From: Salinibaculum rarum
Lineage (GTDB): Archaea > Halobacteriota > Halobacteria > Halobacteriales > Haloarculaceae
Direction: 5' to 3'
DNA length: 64,000 nucleotides
Assembly (NCBI RefSeq): GCF_030505615.1
Contig: NZ_CP129992.1
Coordinates: 2,294,001-2,358,000, forward strand
Each line of letters begins with the position of its first letter. Position 1 is the stretch's first letter. Below the pieces are notes generated by a model. It had not been told where the DNA came from, did not search any database, and worked only from the letters and a program-made list of their open reading frames with translations. The translations under genes were made by a program, and so were the position numbers. This document shows, in pieces, positions 1-7,871 of the stretch.

Positions 1-352
1 AACCCCGTGAACAGCGTTCCATCTTCCAGTCTCAGCTTGTCAACTCCGCGGTTTGTACTTGTGGGTAAGAGACAGCCGTAAACGGGTGGGCTTTCGCCTC
101 GCTACCGCTGTAAGGCAGCGATCGGTCGGCGGCGATGAATATTGGCTAACACTCGAAATATTCAGTTATTGATTCTATAATCTTGGAATGAAATTAAATA
201 TATCTATATCTTAATAACTGAGTGCCTTCTCCGTACCGAGTGTTATTCGGACAGGTATCACAACCGTTCTATGACACACTGATTATCAGATATGCCGTGG
301 TCTGACAACGCGTCGCAGGATATAAAAACGCGAGTCCCGAGAGTTGCGCCTA
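1..352. other. Intergenic stretch at window start
   Basis: No convincing gene is seen. The first 90 bases read on the minus strand as KLRLEDGTLFTG-like peptide, but there is no ATG, GTG or TTG in that frame, so any gene running off the left edge is unproven. Positions about 150-215 are strongly AT-rich. Confidence 0.4.
321..328 (+). promoter_or_regulatory. TATA-like box of the thioredoxin/ccmF genes
   Basis: The sequence tataaaaa lies about 25-32 bases before the ATG at 353. This is the spacing expected for an archaeal TATA box driving a leaderless or nearly leaderless transcript. It supports the ATG at 353 over the in-frame TTG at 344. Confidence 0.55.
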
Positions 353-823
353 ATGGATACACGGAAGAGGCTGACAATTTCTTTCTTCGCTCTTGTGCTA
401 GTGATTGGATACTACTCCATGGGAGCAGCTCCCGTCAAGAGCGACGACGCGTACTCATATCACGGCGACACCGAGTGGCACACCAACGTCACGGAAGCGA
501 AGAAGATCGCCGCAGAGCAGGACAAGCCAGTGTTGGTCTACTACTGGACGACGTGGTGTACCTACTGTAAAGACTACAACGAGAAAGTGTACTCCTCGCA
601 GGCGGTGCAAAACCGTCTGGACGAGTTCGTCCTCCTGGCAGTCAATCTTGACAGCGACCAGGAGGCTGCCGTCCGCATCCAGAACCGTTACGACGCGGAC
701 TATCCGCCACAGCATGTCGTCATCACGCCCGACGGACAGCAGGTGAGCAAACTCCCCGGCTACGCCCCGAAAGACGACTTTATGACCTATCTCCAGCGAT
801 CACAGCAACGGTACCAGCAATGA
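353..823 (+). CDS. Exported thioredoxin-like protein of the cytochrome c maturation locus
   Basis: The 156-residue protein has an N-terminal hydrophobic segment (about residues 8-25), so it is probably membrane-anchored with its domain outside the cell. A thioredoxin fold follows, with the active-site motif WCTYC at residues 68-72 and the cis-proline region (YPPQHVV) further on. Its stop overlaps the ccmF ATG (ATGA), so the two are co-transcribed. By analogy with CcmG/DsbE or ResA it probably reduces the apocytochrome CXXCH cysteines, taking electrons from CcdA encoded at 7.1-7.8 kb. That role is inferred from context; the CXXC fold is seen. The in-frame TTG at 344 is a less likely start. Confidence 0.85.
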   Translation: MDTRKRLTISFFALVLVIGYYSMGAAPVKSDDAYSYHGDTEWHTNVTEAKKIAAEQDKPVLVYYWTTWCTYCKDYNEKVYSSQAVQNRLDEFVLLAVNLDSDQEAAVRIQNRYDADYPPQHVVITPDGQQVSKLPGYAPKDDFMTYLQRSQQRYQQ

Positions 824-3213
824 ACGTCGGGACAGTCCTCCTCCTCGTCGCCTTCCTCGGTGGCGCGAGCGCGATGGCAACACTACTCGTCGACTACGCC
901 CGTGACCGAAACGACTACGAGCGCGTCGCCAGGGTCGGCCTCGGGGCACTGAGCGTCGGACTCGTCGTCGCACTCGGCTATCTGACCTTTCAGTTCGCCA
1001 CGACCGACTATTCGAGCGCTTACGTCTGGGAGAACACTGCGGACTACCTCCCACTCATCTACCGACTCACGGGCGTGTATGCGGCCAACGAGGGATCGAT
1101 TCTGCTATGGGCGGCCATCGCCAGCCTCGTCGCGGTGTGGGCCGGATACACGCGCGGGTTCGCCGAGCGGTCGACGAAACTCGTCCAGTCGCTCGTCGTG
1201 GGCTTTGTCACCTACCTCACCGGGATGTTGCTCCTGCAGAACCCCTTCGCGTCGGTCTGGACCGTCGTCGAGCGGATTCCGCCGGGAGTGACGCCAGAGA
1301 CTGGCCGCGGCTTGAATCCGCTGCTCGTCGATCCGTTCATGGCCATTCATCCGCCGGTGATGTTCACCAGTTACGCACTGATCACGATGCCATTCGCCAT
1401 CGGCGTCGCCCACTTCGTCTCCTCGCTCCGGGGTGACGGTGGCATCTTCGAGGAGTGGGAACAAAGTCTCACCCGCTGGCTCCGCATCTCCTGGCTGTTC
1501 CTCACGGCCGCCGTCGCACTCGGTGCCTTCTGGTCGTACACCGTGTTAGGCTGGGGCGGCATCTGGGCGTGGGACCCCGTCGAGACAGCCATTCTCGTCC
1601 CGTGGCTGTTCGTGACCGGGACGTTACACGCGGTGACGAGCTATCGGTCAGGGCGACGCTACACGATTCTCGCGCCGGCGATGACGGCCACCTCGCTGGC
1701 CCTCGCCGTCTACACGACGTCGGTCGTCCGCAGCGACGTCTTCCGAAGCGTCCACTCGTTTGCCTCCGGCGGCATCGGGACCTCTCTGCTCGTGTTGATG
1801 GGTATCACGTTCGTCCTCGGCGTCGGCCTGCCCTTCTTCTACTGGCTCCGGCAGGAAGGAACCAGCGACTTGCCATCTGACGTGAGCGACTGGCTCGCCA
1901 GGCCAACGCTGATGCACGCCGCCGTGTTGCTGTTCGGCCTGCTGACGTTCGTCTCGCTGTGGGGACTCACCTTCCCCGTCCTCCGGCGAGCGACGACAGG
2001 GATGGCCGTCTCCGTCGAAGCGCGCTACTACAACCTCTGGAGTTTCCCCATCGTACTCGTGGCGCTGCTGGTGCTCGGCTTCTACATGGACTACGACGTC
2101 GAGGGGAGACGGCGCAGTCTCGTGGCCGTCGGCGTCGCGACGGTCGCCACCGTCGTCGCGGCGGCCATCCGCCCGTCGTCGCTGTGGCAACTCGGGACCG
2201 TCCGCCCAGGTGACGCACTCGTCTACCAGATCATCGGTCAAGCGAGCGCACTCGCCGTCCTTCCGCCGGTGGCCTACGCCAGCATCGCCGTCATCAAGCG
2301 CGGTTACACCCGATACACGGCGGCGGCCAACTCCGCCGCGCGGCGAAAAGAGGTGGGCATCACGATGATACACGTCTCGGTGGCCCTGCTCGTCTTCTCG
2401 CTTCCGTTCATCTACCTCTTTGCCGCGCAGGCGTCGGTGATGGCCGCGACGCCGTCGGGCGGCAGCAACACGGTCGACGTGCCCGATACCGACTACTCGC
2501 TCCGCGTCCTCGACCAACACGAGCGCCAGCTCCCGCGGGACCCGGCGCCGTCGACGTACGCCCAGTCATCGAGCGAGGTCCTGGCCCAGGGAGAGGCGGT
2601 CAACGAGTCCGTCCGCACCGTCTACGGGGAGGTGACGAGTGTCAGGCGCGGCCAGCGAGCGACGGTCGCCCAGCTCAACGGCTCCGGGCTCTGGGTCGGC
2701 GTGACAGGCGAGAACCTGAGCGCGTTCGACCCCCAAGAAGGACAGACGCTCGTGGCTCGGGGGGTCGTCCTCCGGAACTTCGTTCCCCAGACCGACGCTG
2801 TCGTCATCACGAGCCCACGACAGCTCGGAACGCCCGGGAACCTCCCCGCCAGCATCAGTCCGGCGCGCGTGCAGGTCACGTCGGTCGACCTCGCCGTCTA
2901 CCGTGACGGATCGCTGGTCACCTCAGGGACGGCCGGCCAGCGACAGTATCTCCGCCGGAACGGGATGGTGACCCGGGACGTCCTCGTCGAGCGCGGCCTC
3001 GTCACCGACACGTACGTCATCGTCAGCACCGACGGTGGCCAGGCGTCGATCACGGTCAAGCGCATCCCCTTCATGACGCCAATCCGGCTGGCGGTCATCG
3101 GCCTCTTGCTCGGCATGGGGCTGGTCGCCGCCTACGACCCGCGCCACGGTATCTTCACGACGCGAACGGCAACCGAGACGACAACTGACTCCACCCCTTC
3201 CAAAACTGATTGA
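820..3213 (+). CDS. ccmF: Cytochrome c haem lyase subunit CcmF
   Basis: This 797-residue polytopic membrane protein belongs to the CcmF/CcsA haem-handling family. The WWD signature reads WGGIWAWDPVE at about residues 245-255, and the N-terminal region has the usual NEGSILLW segment. A soluble loop fills about residues 540-750 before a last membrane segment. In system I, CcmF receives haem from CcmE and joins it to the CXXCH cysteines of apocytochrome outside the membrane. It overlaps the thioredoxin gene by four bases upstream and nearly abuts the next gene. The length is a little above that of bacterial CcmF. No CcmH was seen in the window, which fits the archaeal variant of system I. Confidence 0.93.
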   Translation: MNVGTVLLLVAFLGGASAMATLLVDYARDRNDYERVARVGLGALSVGLVVALGYLTFQFATTDYSSAYVWENTADYLPLIYRLTGVYAANEGSILLWAAIASLVAVWAGYTRGFAERSTKLVQSLVVGFVTYLTGMLLLQNPFASVWTVVERIPPGVTPETGRGLNPLLVDPFMAIHPPVMFTSYALITMPFAIGVAHFVSSLRGDGGIFEEWEQSLTRWLRISWLFLTAAVALGAFWSYTVLGWGGIWAWDPVETAILVPWLFVTGTLHAVTSYRSGRRYTILAPAMTATSLALAVYTTSVVRSDVFRSVHSFASGGIGTSLLVLMGITFVLGVGLPFFYWLRQEGTSDLPSDVSDWLARPTLMHAAVLLFGLLTFVSLWGLTFPVLRRATTGMAVSVEARYYNLWSFPIVLVALLVLGFYMDYDVEGRRRSLVAVGVATVATVVAAAIRPSSLWQLGTVRPGDALVYQIIGQASALAVLPPVAYASIAVIKRGYTRYTAAANSAARRKEVGITMIHVSVALLVFSLPFIYLFAAQASVMAATPSGGSNTVDVPDTDYSLRVLDQHERQLPRDPAPSTYAQSSSEVLAQGEAVNESVRTVYGEVTSVRRGQRATVAQLNGSGLWVGVTGENLSAFDPQEGQTLVARGVVLRNFVPQTDAVVITSPRQLGTPGNLPASISPARVQVTSVDLAVYRDGSLVTSGTAGQRQYLRRNGMVTRDVLVERGLVTDTYVIVSTDGGQASITVKRIPFMTPIRLAVIGLLLGMGLVAAYDPRHGIFTTRTATETTTDSTPSKTD

Positions 3214-3215
3214 CC

Positions 3216-4385
3216 ATGCCTGGAACACGCACACTCCTGTTCGCAACCCTGTGTCTCGTTGCACTGCTCGCCGTCCCCGCGCCAGCGTCGGCGACCTCCG
3301 TCTCTGGAACCATCACCGTCGAGAACGGCACCGCAGACGGCGACCGGGTGACGATTACCCCGCTCGACAGCAACTTCCGTCGGGCGGGCACGCAACTGAA
3401 CACGACCGTCGAAGGGTCGACGTTCACCGCCAGCGGGCTCCCTGACGCCCCGATGTACTTCGTCCGGGTTGCTCACGAGGAGACAGCCCACTTCGCGCTC
3501 GCCCGTAACGGGAGTCACGTCGACATCTCGCTGTCTGTGGAGGCCTCGGGCCGGTTGATCGACGAGAACGGCGACGGCCTCTCGGGTGTTCGGCTGGGGC
3601 TGTTCAGCGAGTCCGGACCGATGGTGACGACGGTCGAGACTGGCGAGAACGGGACGTTCTCCTTCGAGCCGCTCAGACCCAACGCGACCTACTATCTGCA
3701 GTACACCACTGGTGGCATCCCCTACAACCACAGCGTCGAGACGGCCAGCGGCGAGACCGCCCACCGAATCGTGGCACAGCAGCCGACGACCGAGCCGTCG
3801 GCGCTGCGAGCCGTCGGCGAAAACCCCGCGAGTCACGTCCTCCAGATAGCACCGCCGCAAAACGGCAGCCAGCCGATGGTCGTGGAGACGCTGACACTTC
3901 GAAACACCGGCGACCGCCCGTTCATCGGCGCAGTCACACTCCAGGTACCCGAGACCGCGAACGTGACGGCGGCGATGTACCGGGACCGGCGAATCCCGGT
4001 GGTCCAACGAGACGGTGCCGTCTCGATTAACGCGAGCGTCGCGCCCGGACAGAGTGCCCGGGTTGGCATCGCCTACACACTCCAGGACAAGACGCTCGAG
4101 CGGACGCTCCAGTACAACCCAGACAACGCCGCGGTCGTCGTCCGGGGGTACGACCTATCGGCGGTCGAGCACTCGTCGAATCTCGAATCGGTGAACTCCT
4201 CGCTGTCGTTGCTGGTCGCTGAGAACCTCTCCGGAGAAAACGCGACCATCTCGATCACTCTGCCGGGCGCGGCGGGAGGGCCCAACTCCACCGCACCGGG
4301 TGCCTTTTCAGCGCCCGTAACTGTTCTCCTCGCCGCGCTGTTCGTCGTCGTGTTGGGTGGGCTCCTCGCGTACCGCGTCGTCTGA
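3216..4385 (+). CDS. Secreted, membrane-anchored carboxypeptidase-regulatory-like protein
   Basis: The protein has about 389 residues. An N-terminal signal peptide (about residues 1-24, ending APASA) leads into beta-sandwich domains. One of them, about residues 105-175, has the look of a carboxypeptidase-regulatory/Cna-B domain (GRLIDENGDGLSGVRLGLFS). A C-terminal hydrophobic helix and a short basic tail (AYRVV) anchor it. Its ATG is three bases after the ccmF stop, so it ends the plus-strand operon. The role is unknown; being in the ccm operon suggests a scaffold or chaperone for the exported cytochrome or its lyase. It converges with ccmB, leaving only about 35 bases for terminators. Confidence 0.7.
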   Translation: MPGTRTLLFATLCLVALLAVPAPASATSVSGTITVENGTADGDRVTITPLDSNFRRAGTQLNTTVEGSTFTASGLPDAPMYFVRVAHEETAHFALARNGSHVDISLSVEASGRLIDENGDGLSGVRLGLFSESGPMVTTVETGENGTFSFEPLRPNATYYLQYTTGGIPYNHSVETASGETAHRIVAQQPTTEPSALRAVGENPASHVLQIAPPQNGSQPMVVETLTLRNTGDRPFIGAVTLQVPETANVTAAMYRDRRIPVVQRDGAVSINASVAPGQSARVGIAYTLQDKTLERTLQYNPDNAAVVVRGYDLSAVEHSSNLESVNSSLSLLVAENLSGENATISITLPGAAGGPNSTAPGAFSAPVTVLLAALFVVVLGGLLAYRVV

Positions 4386-4420
4386 GACGCTCCGCCCGGT
4401 GAGCGTGCCGACTTCGCAGT

Positions 4421-5095
4421 TCAGGTTTCGACCGTCGGCTCGAACAGCGCGACGCCCGCCAGAAGCAGGATGCCGTCGTAGGCGAACAACACCTGTAACC
4501 AGGCCACCAGCGGCAACCCGCTGGCGGCAGCACGGGTGAGTTCGATGCCCGCGAGCAATACCGGTACCACGACCGGGAGAAGCACGAGCGGGAGCGTCAG
4601 TTCGGGGAGTCGCGACCGCGCCGTCAACAGGGAGAGCAACGTTCCGGCAGCCGCGAAGCCGCCGGCCGCGAGGACGAACGACAGTGCAAGAAGCGGGAGC
4701 CCCGACGGTGGGACGCTGAAATCGAGGAAGACGAAGACGAATCCAAGGCTGGCGAGTTCGATCAGCGTCAGAAAGAGTGCGTTCGAGAGTGTCTTCCCGA
4801 CGAAGATAGCAGTCCTGTCGGTGGGGACGAGCAACAGCCCCTCGATGGCCGCGTTCGCCGTCTCGAGGCTGGCCGTCCGCGTCACGAGGACGACGCCCGC
4901 GAACAGGAACGACACCCACAGCGCCGCCCGACCGACGGTCGTGTTCGCGCTCAAACGGTGCTCGAAGGCGAAGGCGAACGTCACCGTGACGAGCATGGCG
5001 AAGACGGCGGCGAGAAAGAGACTCCGCTTGGTCCGGAGTTCGAGCACGACGTCTTTTCGCACGACCTCCGCGACGGTCCCCAGCCAGGACGTCAT
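4421..5095 (-). CDS. ccmB: Haem exporter ABC permease CcmB
   Basis: This 224-residue integral membrane protein matches the CcmB permease: a cytoplasmic N-terminus (VVRKDVVLELRTKRS) followed by about six membrane helices, at the family's usual length. It pairs with CcmA, and the start overlaps the ccmA stop by four bases (ATGA). In system I the CcmABCD complex releases holo-CcmE after haem loading. The ATG at 5095 is chosen because the longer open frame would run back into ccmA and carries a non-family arginine-rich extension. It is the last gene of the minus-strand operon. Confidence 0.88.
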   Translation of the reverse strand: MTSWLGTVAEVVRKDVVLELRTKRSLFLAAVFAMLVTVTFAFAFEHRLSANTTVGRAALWVSFLFAGVVLVTRTASLETANAAIEGLLLVPTDRTAIFVGKTLSNALFLTLIELASLGFVFVFLDFSVPPSGLPLLALSFVLAAGGFAAAGTLLSLLTARSRLPELTLPLVLLPVVVPVLLAGIELTRAAASGLPLVAWLQVLFAYDGILLLAGVALFEPTVET

Positions 5096-5823
5096 CTCCC
5101 TTCGCCCCCGAGTGCCGCGTCGTATCGCCGCTCCAGCACCGCCGGGTCCTCGACCGTCGTCAGATCGACGGACCCACACCGCTCGCCGCGATTCAAGAGC
5201 ACGGCCCGGGTCGCGTGCCGGGTCGCGACGGCGAGGTCGTGGGTCGTCAGGAGGACCGTCCGACTCGTGAAGCCATCGAGGATTTCATCGAAGCGGTCGG
5301 CAGACTGGCGGTCGAGCCCAGAGTGTGGCTCGTCGAGCAGTAACACCGCGGGGTCGTGAACGAGCGCGCGGGCAAGCGAGAGACGCTTTCGAAGACCGTG
5401 AGAGAAGAGATCCGGGCGTTCGCTCCCCCGCGAGCGGAGGCCGACCTGCTCGAGGAGGTCTTCTCGTCGGGAAGTGATATCTGAGATGCCGTGGAGGCGG
5501 CCGTGTAGCGTGAGGTTCTCGCGGGCAGTCAAGTCGTCGTAGAGCAGCGAGTCGTGACCGACGAGACCGAGGTGGGCCCGTAGCGACGACTCCGTCGTCA
5601 GATCGTCACCGTCGAGCGTCAGCGACCCCGCTGTGGGCCGAGACAGCGTCGCCAGCAGCCGGAGCAACGTCGACTTGCCGGCGCCGTTCGGTCCAAGGAT
5701 GGCGACGGTCTCGCCACGGTCGACGGCGAGGTCGACGTCGTCGAGCGCGGTGAACTGGCCGAAACGCTTCGTGAGACCGTCGGCCCGGAGAAAGGCGGTG
5801 TCACTCCGCTGGTGGTCGCCCAT
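5092..5823 (-). CDS. ccmA: Haem exporter ABC ATPase CcmA
   Basis: The 243-residue ABC ATPase has Walker A GPNGAGKST (lysine about residue 50), a degenerate signature FSHGLRKRLSLARA, and Walker B LLLDEPHSGLD. CcmA supplies ATP hydrolysis to the CcmB/C/D complex that frees haem-loaded CcmE. The start at 5823 lies inside the last codons of ccmE (23-base overlap), and the stop overlaps the ccmB ATG. The divergence from the usual LSGGQ signature is seen directly and is tolerated in CcmA relatives. Context, not the ATPase alone, makes the Ccm call. Confidence 0.88.
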   Translation of the reverse strand: MGDHQRSDTAFLRADGLTKRFGQFTALDDVDLAVDRGETVAILGPNGAGKSTLLRLLATLSRPTAGSLTLDGDDLTTESSLRAHLGLVGHDSLLYDDLTARENLTLHGRLHGISDITSRREDLLEQVGLRSRGSERPDLFSHGLRKRLSLARALVHDPAVLLLDEPHSGLDRQSADRFDEILDGFTSRTVLLTTHDLAVATRHATRAVLLNRGERCGSVDLTTVEDPAVLERRYDAALGGEGR

Positions 5824-6193
5824 TCTGTTGCCCCGAGTTGTTGTCGCCCTCGTGTGCACGCACCGATAGTTCCTTCGCGACGACGTGGTCGTCCTTGACG
5901 ACACCCTTGGCCACCACGACGCGTCCCTCGCCCATCGTCTCGGGGAGCGTCCCGTCGTAGACCACCTCGACTGAGGCGTTCTGATCGGTCACCGTGAACC
6001 GAGTGGTCTCGCCGTCAGTCTGGAGGTCATGAGCGACGCCCTCGAGGTTGACCCACTCCTCGCCGTAGTCGCCGGAGTCGAGCTTCGTCGGCGAGACGAA
6101 CTTGGTCGTCGCGCTCATGGTCGCCGTCCCGAAGACGAGCAAGAGGACGGCGATCCCGACGGCGCTGATAATGAGCTTGTTCTTGCGGCGCAC
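5801..6193 (-). CDS. ccmE: Haem chaperone CcmE with altered haem-binding motif
   Basis: The 130-residue protein has one N-terminal membrane helix (about residues 6-27), an OB-fold domain with the family's VNLEGVAHDL and FTVTDQNASVEVVYDGTLPE segments, and a short hydrophilic tail. CcmE binds haem covalently through a His (or Cys in some archaea) in an H/C-x3-Y motif. Here the equivalent place reads HEGDN: the histidine is kept and the tyrosine is replaced by asparagine. Gene order (between ccmD and ccmA, overlapping ccmA) supports the call. The haem ligand role of this histidine is inferred by alignment by eye. Confidence 0.85.
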   Translation of the reverse strand: MRRKNKLIISAVGIAVLLLVFGTATMSATTKFVSPTKLDSGDYGEEWVNLEGVAHDLQTDGETTRFTVTDQNASVEVVYDGTLPETMGEGRVVVAKGVVKDDHVVAKELSVRAHEGDNNSGQQNGRPPAE

Positions 6194-6250
6194 AATTACA
6201 ATTGCGTCAGTAGTGGTTTAGATGTTGTGTGAACCTGTTCTGTCCTGCGT

Positions 6251-6370
6251 TCACTCTGGGATGTCGGAGAGCCGGTCTTCGAGCCTGGAAAGACGACGCT
6301 GGAGACGCACCACGTAGCCAAAGAGGAGCCCGAAGATGATCGTATAGCCGGCAAGTAGTAGCGGTTTCAT
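6251..6370 (-). CDS. ccmD: CcmD-like small membrane protein (39 aa)
   Basis: This small gene reads MKPLLLAGYTIIFGLLFGYV, then a basic and coiled-coil tail rich in Arg/Leu (RLQRRLSRLEDRLSDIPE). One N-terminal helix followed by a charged cytoplasmic tail is the hallmark of CcmD, the adaptor that holds the CcmABC complex and aids release of holo-CcmE. Its ATG overlaps the ccmC stop by four bases (ATGA at 6367-6370), strong evidence for translation coupling. A 57-base gap separates it from ccmE. The family is too short and variable for identity to be certain, but position and topology agree. Confidence 0.8.
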   Translation of the reverse strand: MKPLLLAGYTIIFGLLFGYVVRLQRRLSRLEDRLSDIPE

Positions 6371-7098
6371 CGTCGTTGGTCTCTTGTATCACGTACACGG
6401 TATTGTATTTTGTCCTCAACTTCGTGGATGCGCACTCGAAGTCCGAGCAGGTAGAGATAGAGGAGGCTCACGGCGACGATAGAGACCACGAGAGTGAGCG
6501 GGTCGATGTTGGCGCTGACCTGGGGATTGGCGAGGGTCGTCTCGTGGAAGGTGGGCACCCACAGCCGCGTCGAGAGATAGGAGAGCGGGACAGAGAGAAA
6601 GCCGACGACGCCGTAGATAGCCGCGAACCGTTCGTCGGAGCCGCGCTCGGTCGAGGAGTAGACGACAAGGTAGCCGGCGTAGACAAACCAGACCAGCAGG
6701 AACGTCACCAGCCGGATGTCGGTCCACTCCCACCAGGAGTTCCAGATGACGCGCCCCCAGGCACTCCCGGTGACCAGCGTCAGCGTCGCAAAGAGAAAGC
6801 CGAGTTCGCCGGCGCTGTGGGCGAGGCGGTTCCAGTACCGACCCTCGAATCGGAGGTGGAGGACGCTCCCCAGAAATGTCGTCGAGAGCGCAACGGCGGC
6901 GATCCACGCCATGGCGATGTGCCAGTACGCCAGCAGGTTTGCCCCGTGTTCGATGCCGTACATGACGTCGGAGGCGAACCCGAAGACGAGAGTCAGGGAG
7001 GTGAGTCCGGAGACGAGAGCGCCCCACATCACGACTCGGCTCTCGGTGACGAGCCGGCTGAGCCGGATGGCCTTGCCCAGCAGTCGTGCGTAATTCAT
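6367..7098 (-). CDS. ccmC: Haem export/attachment protein CcmC
   Basis: The 243-residue protein has about six membrane helices and a tryptophan-rich external segment (NSWWEWTDIR) that fits the WWD haem-binding motif of CcmC. A histidine lies in the helix before it (HSAGELGFLF). CcmC loads haem onto CcmE. Start options are ATG at 7098 or ATG at 7107 (adding MLC); 7098 is preferred by comparison with family N-termini. It overlaps ccmD downstream, and 49 bases separate it from ccdA. Confidence 0.85.
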   Translation of the reverse strand: MNYARLLGKAIRLSRLVTESRVVMWGALVSGLTSLTLVFGFASDVMYGIEHGANLLAYWHIAMAWIAAVALSTTFLGSVLHLRFEGRYWNRLAHSAGELGFLFATLTLVTGSAWGRVIWNSWWEWTDIRLVTFLLVWFVYAGYLVVYSSTERGSDERFAAIYGVVGFLSVPLSYLSTRLWVPTFHETTLANPQVSANIDPLTLVVSIVAVSLLYLYLLGLRVRIHEVEDKIQYRVRDTRDQRR

Positions 7099-7147
7099 AC
7101 ACAACATTCCGTTCTTTCGTCTAAATTCTTTGCGGAACAACAACTCG

Positions 7148-7822
7148 TCATAGGTCCACGAACAGGCGGATGAGCAGTTTGTCGACGTCGAACAGCAACG
7201 CGACACCGGTGACGAGCAACACCGCACCGACGAGGCGCCGGGCAGCCTGTCGAGTCGCGGTGACGCCGACGTGGCGCAAGATGTCTTTGCCGACATAGGC
7301 AGTGGCCAGCAGCGGCACGGCGAACCCGAGGCCGTAAGTCAACATAAGCGTCGTGCTGGTAAAGAGAGAGCCACCGGTACTGGCGACGGCGAGAACGCCG
7401 CCGAGAATCGGCCCGACGCAGGGGAGCCAGATGACGCCTAGCAGCGACCCGGTCACGAACCCACCGAACAGCGAGCGCTCGCCGCCCACGGCGCCGCTGA
7501 GGCGGTCGGCACGGCCCGCCACGCGCGAAGCGTAGCGTTCGTAGAGGGCGTTGAGGTCGTCGTCGACCAGAACCGCGCCGAAGGCGAGCAACAGGACTGC
7601 GGCGGGCAGGCGGAAGGTCCGTGGGGAGAGCGTCGCGACGCCACCGACGACGACCCCGAGTGCGGTAAACGAGAGGACACTCCCCAGCACGAGCGCTAGC
7701 GGGCGGTACCGATGGCCGGCGCCACTGGAGACCACTGCCGGCAACAGCGGGAGACAGCACGGCGAGAGAATTGTCAGGATGCCGGCTCCGAAGACGGCCG
7801 CGTAGCCGGGGAGGCCGGTCAT
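7148..7822 (-). CDS. ccdA: Thiol:disulfide electron carrier CcdA/DsbD-like
   Basis: This protein of about 224 residues has six predicted membrane helices and the two CcdA cysteine motifs: SPCCLPLLPAV near residue 20 and LPCVGPILGG in the fourth helix. CcdA carries reducing equivalents from cytoplasmic thioredoxin to extracytoplasmic thioredoxin-like proteins, here presumably the product of 353-823, to keep apocytochrome cysteines reduced. The ATG at 7822 places the first cysteine motif at the usual distance. A GTG at 7861, just after the tsdA stop, would add 13 residues and is possible. It sits between tsdA and ccmC in the operon. Confidence 0.87.
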   Translation of the reverse strand: MTGLPGYAAVFGAGILTILSPCCLPLLPAVVSSGAGHRYRPLALVLGSVLSFTALGVVVGGVATLSPRTFRLPAAVLLLAFGAVLVDDDLNALYERYASRVAGRADRLSGAVGGERSLFGGFVTGSLLGVIWLPCVGPILGGVLAVASTGGSLFTSTTLMLTYGLGFAVPLLATAYVGKDILRHVGVTATRQAARRLVGAVLLVTGVALLFDVDKLLIRLFVDL

Positions 7823-7871
7823 CGCCGTACTGTACGCGAACGGCGCGAAAAAGTCTGTCACGTGGGATGGA

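Noticed and set aside
1..90. Minus-strand coding sequence running off the left edge
   Set aside because: The frame has a protein-like look (KLRLEDGTLFTG) but no start codon and too little length to support.
1648..2520. Long open frames opposite ccmF and similar ones opposite the MFS and kinase genes
   Set aside because: They are antisense shadows caused by high GC; their residues are Arg/His/Gly-rich and show no domain, while the opposite strand encodes known families.
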